From Polychytrium aggregatum (lineage: Eukaryota > Chytridiomycota > Chytridiomycetes > Polychytriales), in the NCBI RefSeq assembly GCF_025602895.1, contig NW_026516565.1:1-21739 (forward strand): a stretch of 21,739 bases of DNA, written 5' to 3'. The notes below the pieces were generated by a model. It was not told the origin of the DNA. It worked only from the letters and a program-made list of their open reading frames with translations, and made no database searches. Both the position numbers and the translations under genes were made by a program. Of the stretch, positions 9,144 through 16,865 are shown one piece after another (the first letter of the stretch is position 1; each line of letters starts with the position of its first letter).

Positions 9144-10098
9144 ATGGCTGAGCCTGCTGCACCCCCTGCAGATCTCAATGCGTATCTGGCGCGCATGGAG
9201 GAGCGTATGAACGCCCTCATGACCCAGAACGCTGCTCTCCATCGTCAGATCCAAGATCTGCAAGCTCCCGCCGCCGCTCCCCGCCAGGTCTACCAGGTGA
9301 ACAAGCCCAAGGAGTTCCTAGGTTCCCGCGACGAGACGACGGCCTTCCTCGCCCAGTGCCACCTCGGTCTTCCTCGCCGATCCTGCCTTCTTCGCGCCCG
9401 AGCGCCAGAAGGTCCTTTACGCCACCTCCTTCCTCCGCGGCGAAGCCTTCAAGTGGTACGAGGCCGCCTTCTACATGGCCAACCGCTTCCCGGCTTCCTT
9501 CGCGGATTTTGAAGTTGCCCTCAAGTCGACCTTCGGTGAGGACACGGCCTCCTCGCAAGATAAGGCCTTGAACGACCTCAAGCGCTTGGTCCAGCTCAAG
9601 TCCTGCCAAGCCTTCGCCACCCGCTTCGTCCAGCTCGCCGCCCGCGTCCAGACTGATGAACCCACCAAGATGCACTTCTTCAAGGAGGGTTTGAAGTCTG
9701 AGGTCAAGTTCCACCTCATCGGTCTCCGCCCCGCTCCCGCTTCCTTGCCTGAGTTGATCAAGGCAGCGGTCGAGTACGACGATGCCCTCCATCGTCTCAA
9801 GATCTCCTCCCGTTCCCAACCTCCTCCTCCTTCTTCTCGCTCTGCTCCCCATCACCACCATTCTCCCGCGCATGTTTCTTCTTCCTCCTCTTCTGCACCC
9901 ACTCCCATGGACCTTGACTCTGTCTCGGTCCGCCCTGCTAAGCTCTCCGACGTCGAGAAAAAGCGACGTCGTGAGCAGGGTCTCTGCTTGTACTGCGGGG
10001 AAAAGTCTTGTCCCGGCAGTCGCGATGTTCAGCAGTGCCCGGTTCTGGTCAAACGGAACTCGGGAAATGCCCACAGCCGAGCAGCACCTCGCAAGTAA
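9144..10098 (+). pseudogene. gag: Gag of A3, one frameshift
   Basis: This is the Gag precursor of family A. The start is ATG 9144 (MAEPAAPPADL); the open frame before it comes only from a TTG inside the LTR. One extra G at 9366/9367 shifts the frame, and the rest reads correctly in the next frame to TAA 10096-10098. Restored length would be about 317 residues. Visible parts are an N-terminal helix, a retrotransposon Gag domain to about residue 210, a Pro/Ser/His-rich linker and a Cys box at 9985-10038. The box has spacing CX2CX4CX8C, so Cys stands where the zinc-knuckle His is expected. A2 has the same box, so this is a family trait and not a new mutation. The 3' end overlaps pol. Confidence 0.87.
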
Positions 10099-10117
10099 GC
10101 GAGGTGGTCTGTTCGGC
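10062..10117 (+). other. -1 ribosomal frameshift cassette of A3
   Basis: GGGAAAT (10062-10068) is in gag phase as G GGA AAT, encoding Ser-Gly-Asn with the preceding TCG. Seven nt later GCCGA (10076-10080) can pair with TCGGC (10113-10117), and inside it CACCTCGC (10085-10092) with GCGAGGTG (10099-10106). The loop AAGTAA contains the gag stop. Pol is in the -1 frame and open across the site. Heptamer, spacer and structure match the standard rules for eukaryotic -1 frameshifting. Confidence 0.75.
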
Positions 10118-13100
10118 GATACGAACATCTTCCCCCTCTGACTCGTCATTATCGGACGATAAGCTTCTTCTTCCGGCCACCCTTGTCGTCATGAGTCTTT
10201 CTGGCCCGGTCTCCATCTCCCTTTCTGTCTTTATTGATGATGGATGCACCGCTCTTGCCCTCATTGATCCTGCCTTTGCGGATCTCCATAAACTCTCTCT
10301 TATCCCTCTTTCTACTCCCTACTCCGTTTCCCTTGCTGATGGTTCTTCGGCCGGTTTCATTCGTTTCCAAACCGTTCCTGTGACGTTGACCATTGGTTCC
10401 CACACCGAGTCGATTTCTTTTCTTGTGACTCGACTCTCCACCACTCCCATCACTCTTGGTCTTCCCTGGATGCGCTTGCATAATCCAGTTGTCAATTGGA
10501 AGTCCCTCTCCCTTTCGTTCTCCGATCCCTCTTGCCTTGCTGATGGACACATCCTCGCGGATGTCTCTGCTTCCTCCTTGGACACTTCGTCCCCTTCCGG
10601 CTATTCGCCTCCCCCTTCGGGCACTTCGCCTTTGACTCCTCCCTCCGGTCCTTCCCTTACACCGGTTCCCTCCTTTGGCACTTCGCCTTCCCTTTCTTCC
10701 CGCCTTGACTCTGCTTCGCTTTCTGAAGAGCCAACGGCTTTATCTTCGCCCGACATTGAGCTCGTTAATGCGGCGAGTCTTCTCCGTCTTGCACGGGAAG
10801 ACAAGCTCGACATTTTCGCTGCCCAAATGGATATCCGTCCTCCTTCGCCGGAGACGTATCCTACGGTGTCGATAAGGTCCGTGCTCACGACGAAGGTGTA
10901 TGCCGAGTCTGGCACCCCTGTTGACTCTCGAGGTGTCCCGCTCAAATACAATGAGTTTGGCGACGTTTTCAGCCTCAAGTCTGACCCTCCTTCTTCCTTG
11001 CCTCCTCACCGTCCGTATGACTTGTCTATTGAGTTTGTACGGACCGAGGATGGAAAGGAACCTCGTTTGCCAAAGCCGGGGAAAGTCTATCCTTTGTCCC
11101 CGGCCGAGGAATCTGCTCTTTCGGAGTATCTGACCAACGCCCTCGCACGTGGTTGGATCTCCAAATCCTCTTCTCCCGTTGGTGCTCCCTGCTTCTTCGT
11201 GAAGAAGCCCAATGGTGGTCTTCGCCTTTGCGTCGACTACCGGGGCCTCAATGCCATCACGAAGAAGAACCGCTACCCTCTTCCCCTCTTCCAGGATCTT
11301 CTGGATAAACTTTCTTCTGCCCGCGTCTTCTCACACCTTGACCTTCCTGATGCTTACCACTTGGTTCGTGTCAAGAAGGGCGATGAGTGGAAGACTGCTT
11401 TTGTTTGCAAATCTGGCTCTTACGAGTACAATGTTATCCCCTTTGGTCTTTCGAATGCCCCCGCTGCTTTTCAGTTTTTTATGAACGACATCTTCTCGGA
11501 CCTCCTTGGTGTCTGTGTTGTCATTTATCTTGACGACATCCTGATCTTCTCAAAAGATCCCCTGGAGCATGAGGAGCATGTTAAGCTTGTTCTTTCTCGC
11601 CTTCGTGAACACTCTCTTAAGGTCAATCCGGCCAAGTGTTCTTTTGACCTTTCTGAAGTTGACTTTCTCGGCATGATCATTTCTGCCGATGGCATTCAAA
11701 ATGGACCCTGCCAAGGTCGAGGCCGTTTCCCTTTGGCCTGTTCCCTCTTCTGCTCGCGATATCCAAGTCTTTATTGGTTTCGCAAACTTTTACCGCCGCT
11801 TCGTCAAGGACTTTTCCGCACTTGCTCGTCCTTTGACTTCACTCACCACCAAATCCTCCACCTTCTCTTGGTCTCCCGAGGCCCAAGAGGCTTTTGATTC
11901 TCTTAAACGTTCATTCACTTCCGCACCTATTCTTCGATACTTTGATTTCTCTAAACCCGCTGTCATCGAGCCCGATGCTTCTGACTTTGCTCTGGGTGCC
12001 GTCCTTTCTCAGTTTGACCCTGACGGCGCTCTTCACCCCGTTGCTTTTCACTCTCGGCAATTCCGTCCCGCCGAGGTGAATTATGACACTCACGACAAAG
12101 AGCTCCTTCGCTATTGTCGATTCCTTTACCTGCCTGGCGTCATTACTTGATGGCTGCCGACCCTGATCATCCCACTCTTGTTTTCTCTGATCATCAGAAC
12201 CTCACCCGGTTCACTTCCGCTTCCCAACTTTCTCGCCGCCAGTTCCGGTGGGCCCAATTCCTTTCTGACTTTGCTTTTCGCATTTACCACCGCCCTGGTC
12301 GTCCTCAACACCAAAGCCGATGCTCTCAGTCGCCGTTCTGACTTTGAGATAAAGCCTGGTGACTCCCTCCACTCCACCAACTTCCTTCAGCTGTTCGAGT
12401 CTATTTCTCTCGACAGCATCACCTGTTATCGGCTCGAATCCCGACTTTCTTTCCGAGATTCGAGCTGCCACCCTTTCTTGTTCCCTCCTTTCTGACTTTC
12501 AACGCCAAACGTCTTGATGGCGATTACTCCTTCCGTGACGGTCTCCTTTACTTTAAAGACCTGATCGTTGTCCCTTCCCCCGAGCTCCAGCTCAAAGTGT
12601 TTGAGCAACGTCACTGCTCCGCTGCCGCTGGTCACTTTGGTCTTGCCAAGACCGTTGAGCTCATCTCCCGGGACTTTCACTGGCCCCGGCTTCGTAAGTC
12701 TGTGCGTCGCTTCATTGCTAATTGTGAAGCGTGCCAGCGAGCCAAGCCGTCCCGTCACTCCCCTTATGGTTTACTTCACCCTCTCCCCGTTCCTTCCGAA
12801 CGTTGGTGGGACCTGTCGATGGACTTCATCACGGATCTCCCACCTTCGAACGGCTTTGACTCCATCTTCGTGGTTAAGGACCGCCTGTCCAAACAAGCAC
12901 ACTTTGTGCCCACCACGAAGACGGTTACAGGCGAGCAAACCGCCGAACTCTTCCTCTCCCACATCTTCCGCTTGCATGGTTGTCCCCGGTCTATTGTTTC
13001 GGACCGAGGAACTCAGTTTACTTCGGCCTTCTGGAGGCGCTTCAATGAGCTTCTGAAGACGAAGATTTCCCTTTCTTCTGCCTTCCACCCCGAGACCGAC

Positions 13101-13889
13101 GGTTCGACCGAGGTTCTCAACCAGGTCATCGAGCAGTATTTGCGTATCCATTGCAATTACCTGCAAGACGACTGGACCCTTCACCTTCCCCTTGCCGAGT
13201 TCACTTACAACAACTCGGAAAACACCTCCACTGGCATGACTCCCTTCTTTGCAGTCCATGGCCATCACCCCATTTTTGATCCCTCCATCATCCGTGATCC
13301 TTCTGTTGTGCCCTCTGCCGAAGAACGTGTCGACCGACTTCAGACCGTTCTCGAGGATCTCAAGGCCAACCTCCGGGTTGCCCAAGAGTCCTACACTTTG
13401 CAGGCCAACAAATCCCGTCTCCCCACTCCCGACATCTCCGTTGGCGACCTCGTTTTTCTTGATCGTCGCCACATCCGCACCCTTCGTCCCTCCAACAAGC
13501 TTGATCAGAAAAAGCTTGGCCCCTTTAAAGTTCTTCGCCGCATCAACCCCGTTGCCTTTGAACTTAAACTCCCTTCCACACTCAAAGTCCACCCCGTCTT
13601 TCATGTATCCCTCCTTGAACCCCGAACGAAGGACATTGTTCCCGAGTTCACCCAACCCGAACCTCCACCCATTCTTGTTGACTCCCAGGAAGAGTTTGAG
13701 GTCGAGACTGTTCTCGATTCTCGGCTCTTCCGTGGTCGCTTACAGTACTTGGTTCAGTGGAAGGGCTATTCCGAGACTGACCGGTCTTGGGAGCCCGCTG
13801 CCAATGTTTCCCACGCCACTGATCTTGTTGCTGACTTCCACCTTCGCTATCCCTCAAAGCCGAAGGCGACGCCCGGAGTTCGTCGCTAA
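10062..13889 (+). pseudogene. pol: Pol of A3 (PR-RT-RH-IN-chromodomain), six single-base insertions
   Basis: This is the same polyprotein as in A1. The frame is intact from the frameshift site through protease (IDDGC codons at 10236-10247) and RT (YLDD at 11526-11537) to 11697. Compared with A1 there are six one-base insertions: C11697, C12109, C at 12129/12130, T12302, T12424 and one T near 12497-12499. All lie in the RT thumb to RNase H and pre-integrase segment. Their sum is six, so the frame is restored. The last stretch (12597-13889, 430 codons) encodes a complete integrase zinc site, catalytic core, GPF module and chromodomain, ending at TAA 13887-13889. As sequenced no full Pol can be made. 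Confidence 0.9.
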
Positions 13890-13901
13890 GGAAGGGGATG
13901 A
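13888..13901 (+). promoter_or_regulatory. Polypurine tract of A3
   Basis: AAGGAAGGGGATGA immediately precedes the right LTR and overlaps the pol stop, exactly as in A1. Confidence 0.75.
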
Positions 13902-14692
13902 TGTTAGGGATAGCTTCTGCTTGTTCTCCACTTTGACTGCACACTTGGCTGTTCTTTTGCCTTTCTGTTTGTTTGTGTGTAGCTTTGCAGTTCCCCTCCA
14001 ATTTTCCGCCTTTTGCCTGCCATTTCCGCTCCTTCCGCACTTCCGTTTCCCCGCGCTGCTCCGCTTCCTTTGTCTTCTTCGCACGCGCCGGTTTGTTTGT
14101 GCACGCGCCTTGCTGCGATTGGTTGCAATTCGGCTGCCGGTCATGTGTCCCACCACCGGTGACTCATGACCTGCCTGACCGCCCCGATCTCTTGTTCATC
14201 TCGCATGCATTTGCCCCAACCTTATACTTGACCAATCCGCTTCTTGGACGTTGAGTCACATTGCTTCGCCTTTGCACGTTTCTCCTGCCAGGTGCTTCGC
14301 TTTTGCTTGCGCCTCCCTCGCTTTGGTTCTCTGCCTGTCTCGGTGGTCCTTCTCGGCCCTCGTTCGTGCATCGCCCCCTTCGCCCTGCTCGATCGCCCAC
14401 TTTTCCCTCCCTTGGCCGCCCTTCGCTGCCAAGTCCGGACTTGTCTATAAATAGCCTGACCCCCGCGATGTGTAGTCGAACCTCAGCGTTCAAAATAGGA
14501 CTAAATAAAGTGCCTTCTACTTTATTCTCTGAGTGTTCCTCACGTCTCATTTCGAGACTAGTCTTATCTTGAACGGATCTTTGCTTCCCTCGCTCCCTCT
14601 CCGAGTCCACTTCGGACTTTACCCTTGCCTTCCCTGAGCTCACTTCGAGCTCACTTCTTCTTTTGCCGTTGAGTCCCCTTCGGACTCTAACA
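13902..14692 (+). repeat. Right LTR of A3, A1-type
   Basis: This 791-bp LTR has complete TGTTAG...CTAACA ends. It carries the A1-type bases at the subfamily positions (AGCTTC, GGCTGTTC, AGCTTTG, CCTGCCATT, CCTCAGCG). TATAAATA is at 14446 and the self-primer word at 14485-14496, again 39 nt apart. Confidence 0.94.
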
Positions 14693-14699
14693 GACGGCT

Positions 14700-14742
14700 C
14701 CAGATCTAAGCCTCCACTTAGATCTGGGCCTGGTCGTTTCCC
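14700..14742 (-). other. -1 ribosomal frameshift cassette of element C
   Basis: On the minus strand GGGAAAC (14742-14736) is in gag phase as G GGA AAC, again encoding Ser-Gly-Asn. After 8 nt there is a perfect 11-bp stem, 14727-14717 with 14710-14700 (core CAGATCTAAG / CTTAGATCTG), with a six-base loop. The gag TAA lies in the 5' arm of the stem. The A3 LTR begins a few bases after the hairpin, so the -1 pol frame cannot be followed. Confidence 0.72.
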
Positions 14743-15701
14743 GACTCGAAGTGTTCCTCCTCACCATCATCGTAGACGATGGTTCGGACAACCTTCGAAC
14801 GGGGACGGGAGCCGGGAGCCTGAGGACGGGAGCCGGGGAAGCGGGAACCAGAGGCGGGAGCACGGGAGCCGGACTTGAGGGGGCAGGACTTGGCGACGTG
14901 GCCGGGCTTGCCACAGCGGAAGCAGAGGCGCTCCTGGAAACGGCGGTTCTTCTCCTCGGGGGTCAGGCGGCTGACGACGGCGGCGTCGATCTGCATCGGC
15001 TCGGAGTAGAGAACCGGAGGCTCCTGGGCGGGCGGCTGGAAGGACGGAGGTCGGGAGTTGAAGGCCTGGGTGCCGAAGGAAACAGGGCCAGTGTTTCGGA
15101 GCTCGTTGTTGAGCTCGATGATGCGTGCATCGATCTTGAGGCAACGCTCGACGAACGGGACCAAGCGGAGAGGGAGAGGGTCGATGAAGGAGAGGCGCTG
15201 CTTGATCTCCCTCGACAGGCCACGGCGGAAGGCGGAGATCTTGGCTTCGTCGTTCCAGGGAAGGTCGGCGGCAACGCGGAGGAACTCGGAAGCGTAGTCC
15301 ATGCACGAGCGGTTGCCCTGTGCCATGGAGGAAAGGAGCAGCTCGGCAGTGTGGGTGCGGTCGGGATCGTCAAACGCTTGGCGGAAGCGTTCCATGAACG
15401 AGTCGAACGAGTGCAGGATTTGATCGTTCGACTCGATCAAGGGAGTCGCCCACTGTAGGGCCGGACCAGTGAGCAAACTCAAGACGTAACCCACCTTGAC
15501 TTGCTCGGACGGGAACCTGGATGCCTGGAGCATCATGAGCAGGCGGCACTGGTTGACGAAGGGGCGGAACTTTGACCTGGTGCCGTCGAACTTGTCCGGG
15601 GTCGGCATGTGCGGGAGCTGTGGGGCGGCGGAAGAATGTGTGGTCCGGAGGAGAACCAGTTCCTCCTGGAGGGCAACGATTTGGGCCTGGAGTTGGTCCA
15701 T
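14718..15701 (-). CDS. gag: Gag of element C, intact
   Basis: This is an intact 327-residue capsid/nucleocapsid precursor. The ATG is at 15701-15699 and the TAA at 14720-14718. The N-terminus (MDQLQAQIVALQEELVLLR) looks like a short coiled coil. A Gag domain of the Ty3/sushi type follows (PTPDKFDG, FVNQCRLLM, LLTGPALQWATPL) to about residue 190. A canonical CCHC zinc knuckle, CFRCGKPGHVAKSC, lies at residues 260-273 (14924-14883). The tail is basic with repeated G-S-R-x-P units and then turns acidic (DDGEEEHFESG). It is distinct from the Gags of A and B. It is the only complete, uninterrupted retroelement gene in the minus orientation here. The 3' end carries a frameshift cassette, so pol was originally fused by -1 shifting. 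Confidence 0.92.
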   Translation of the reverse strand: MDQLQAQIVALQEELVLLRTTHSSAAPQLPHMPTPDKFDGTRSKFRPFVNQCRLLMMLQASRFPSEQVKVGYVLSLLTGPALQWATPLIESNDQILHSFDSFMERFRQAFDDPDRTHTAELLLSSMAQGNRSCMDYASEFLRVAADLPWNDEAKISAFRRGLSREIKQRLSFIDPLPLRLVPFVERCLKIDARIIELNNELRNTGPVSFGTQAFNSRPPSFQPPAQEPPVLYSEPMQIDAAVVSRLTPEEKNRRFQERLCFRCGKPGHVAKSCPLKSGSRAPASGSRFPGSRPQAPGSRPRSKVVRTIVYDDGEEEHFESGNDQAQI

Positions 15702-15808
15702 GTGGGCTTTGAAAGTGGGGAGCGAGGGTGCAGGGAAGACAACAGAGAATAGAAGGATGAGGGCAGCAACGAAGCCTCAGCCAAGCAGGTGGTCAGACAG
15801 AGAGAGGG

Positions 15809-15819
15809 AGTTCGAACAA
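15809..15819 (-). promoter_or_regulatory. Self-primer binding site of element C
   Basis: Minus-strand TTGTTCGAACT starts 2 nt after the LTR end (TCACA). It is the 11-nt complement of the word at 15924-15914, which begins 39 nt after the TATA box. The core TTCGAA is itself palindromic, which weakens the match somewhat, but position and spacing equal those in A. Confidence 0.65.
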
Positions 15820-15821
15820 TA

Positions 15822-16206
15822 TGTGAGGACCACGACAAGCAACGACACTGGACGACCAGGTGCTTGGCGAACAACGATAAGCTATATTACGACTTATCAG
15901 ATAACAACAAGTGTTGTTCGAACTGAAGATACAAAATGGGTGCAAGAAAGGAGGGGTTTTATAGCCAAGAGGGAAACCGAAGGGCGAAAGTGGGCGAGAA
16001 GGGTGGAGCGACAAACGAGGGACGAGATGGGGGTGCGAGGGAGGCGGAGCTGCTAGAGAGAGAGGCGAAGCACAGCGCAGTCGGAGGCGAAGTAAGAGTC
16101 ATCGGCGCCAGCCAATCAGGGAATACACGCCAAGACAAACAAACATGACTCACGGTGCATCACGCGCAGCAGTCCACACGTGTTCCCAACGTGCATGATC
16201 ATCACA
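15822..16206 (-). repeat. LTR of element C, outer boundary inferred
   Basis: On the plus strand the region starts TGTGAGG next to the primer site and ends ATCATCACA at 16206. This gives a 385-bp LTR with TGTGA...TCACA ends. It contains a TATA box, a CCAAT box near 16110 and TGACTCA at 16145-16151. Only one copy is present, so the outer end rests on the terminal repeat and on the D reading frame resuming outside it. Confidence 0.55.
15914..15963 (-). promoter_or_regulatory. TATA box and inferred RNA start of element C
   Basis: Minus-strand TATAAAA starts at 15963 and AGTTCGAACAA at 15924, 39 nt downstream. Directly after the start AACAAC-ACTT-GTTGTT can form a 6-bp hairpin. The resulting 5' leader to the gag ATG would be about 223 nt. 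Confidence 0.62.
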
Positions 16207-16229
16207 GAAAGGCCCGAAGGGGAAGCCAT
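16207..16229 (-). pseudogene. First codons of element D gag, cut by C
   Basis: An ATG at 16229-16227 in the context ACCAATGG starts a frame MASPSGLS that runs straight into the C LTR. Only about seven codons remain, so assignment to gag rests on position after the primer site. Confidence 0.35.
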
Positions 16230-16290
16230 TGGTAAAGGAGATAGCGAAGGGAACGGGGACAAAAGCTGGGCAAGTGGGGGGTTGTTGAAG

Positions 16291-16299
16291 GTCTTGCCA
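16291..16299 (-). promoter_or_regulatory. Putative self-primer binding site of element D
   Basis: Minus-strand TGGCAAGAC lies 2 nt after the inferred LTR end (TTGACA). It is the complement of GTCTTGCCA at 16472-16464, which starts 39 nt after the TATA-like box. The match is 9 nt, shorter than in A and C. It also begins with TGG, so a tRNA site is an alternative. Confidence 0.5.
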
Positions 16300-16301
16300 A
16301 G

Positions 16302-16859
16302 TGTCAAGACTGGACAACGGGGCAAGCAGGGAAGTGCGCAAGAGTCCTAATGCAAGACTCGAACGTAGGGAGAGGAGCGGGGACTGAACTGGGACACAGA
16401 GTGTCAAGTGTAAAGTCAAAGTTTTATTCTAGATCCAAGGCTTAGGATACTAAAAATACGAAGTGGCAAGACGAAGGCAAAAGACAGAGGCTGGTCGGAG
16501 GGCTATTTATGCGAGCGCCAAGGATCGACGCTGCAGAGCGAGGGGGCAGGAGCGAAGCAGAGGCGGGGAGGGCGAAGCAGCGAGCGGAGCAGGTGGCGGC
16601 CGTGACTCGGGATCCGTGAGTCAGCGGGCGTCAGTGGCGGCGGCATGGCGGCGCCAAGGCGTCAGGCGGCGTCGAGGCGGCGTCGTGGGCGTAACCCATG
16701 ACCAACAGCAAGGGAGCGGGGACGGAACACAGGCAGCGCGCGTGCTGGCGGGAAGACAACAAGGCAGCACAGCGCGGGAAACAAACAAACAGAAGGGAGG
16801 GAAAGCACTAAGGCAGGCAAACAGAAAGGAAAGGGCAAGGGCAGAGGGTGTTCATGACA
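16302..16859 (-). repeat. LTR of element D, boundaries inferred
   Basis: The ends TGTCA...TGACA define about 558 bp. On the minus strand it contains TGAGTCA at 16623-16617, CATAAATAGCC from 16511 and AATAAA at 16428-16423. U3 also contains CTTTCTGTTTG and CTGTTTGTTTG words like those near the start of the A LTR. Only one copy is in the window, so the boundaries need a second copy to confirm them. Confidence 0.5.
16464..16511 (-). promoter_or_regulatory. TATA-like box and inferred RNA start of element D
   Basis: CATAAATAGCC (from 16511) matches TATAAATAGCC of family A except for its first base. GTCTTGCCA starts at 16472, 39 nt from the first base. Confidence 0.5.
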
Positions 16860-16865
16860 CTACCC

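Larger units (their letters stand above)
4436..11591. repeat. Large inverted repeat formed by A2 and A3
   Basis: A2 (4436-7750, minus) and the first part of A3 (8283-11591, plus) are about 3.3 kb inverted arms with high identity, separated by 531 bp. The 5' LTRs face each other across the spacer, so both promoters point outward. The arms differ by scattered substitutions and by different single-base indels, so they are not a fresh duplication. Confidence 0.85.
8283..14692 (+). mobile_element. Full-length Ty3/gypsy chromovirus copy A3, mosaic and frameshifted
   Basis: This is the only A copy with both LTRs in the window: LTR, primer site, gag, frameshift cassette, pol, polypurine tract, LTR, about 6.4 kb. 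Its two LTRs differ at about 15 positions in 790. The left one matches A2 and the right one matches A1. The left flank (GCAAG or TGCAA before 8282) and the right flank (GACGG at 14693) are not a duplication. The first base of the left LTR is G (8282) instead of T. It is best explained as a recombinant between two A elements, or as a chimeric assembly. Confidence 0.92.
14693..16206 (-). mobile_element. Ty3/gypsy element C, 5' part only
   Basis: On the minus strand this fragment has LTR, primer site, leader, an intact gag and the frameshift hairpin, and then stops at the right LTR of A3. Pol is absent. If A3 had simply jumped into C, pol of C should appear left of A3, but the spacer there is unrelated. 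The far LTR boundary (16206) is inferred from the TGTGA...TCACA ends and from the fact that D-like sequence resumes at 16207. Confidence 0.7.
16207..16859 (-). mobile_element. Ty3/gypsy-like element D remnant
   Basis: A fourth family is represented on the minus strand by an LTR (16302-16859), a primer site and a short leader with a start codon, interrupted at 16207 by the C LTR. No Gag or Pol domain remains, so membership of the Ty3 group is inferred from the promoter and primer layout shared with A and C. The bases CTACCC (16860-16865) separate it from the A4 LTR. Confidence 0.5.

Noticed and set aside
10008-10061. Independent start of A3 pol at 10008
   Set aside because: The codon is TTG within gag. 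The overlap and -1 frame fit recoding rather than a separate start.
4436-11591. A fold-back transposon or hairpin virus as the cause of the inverted arms
   Set aside because: Both arms are ordinary LTR elements with their own gag, pol and primer site, and their ends are LTR ends.
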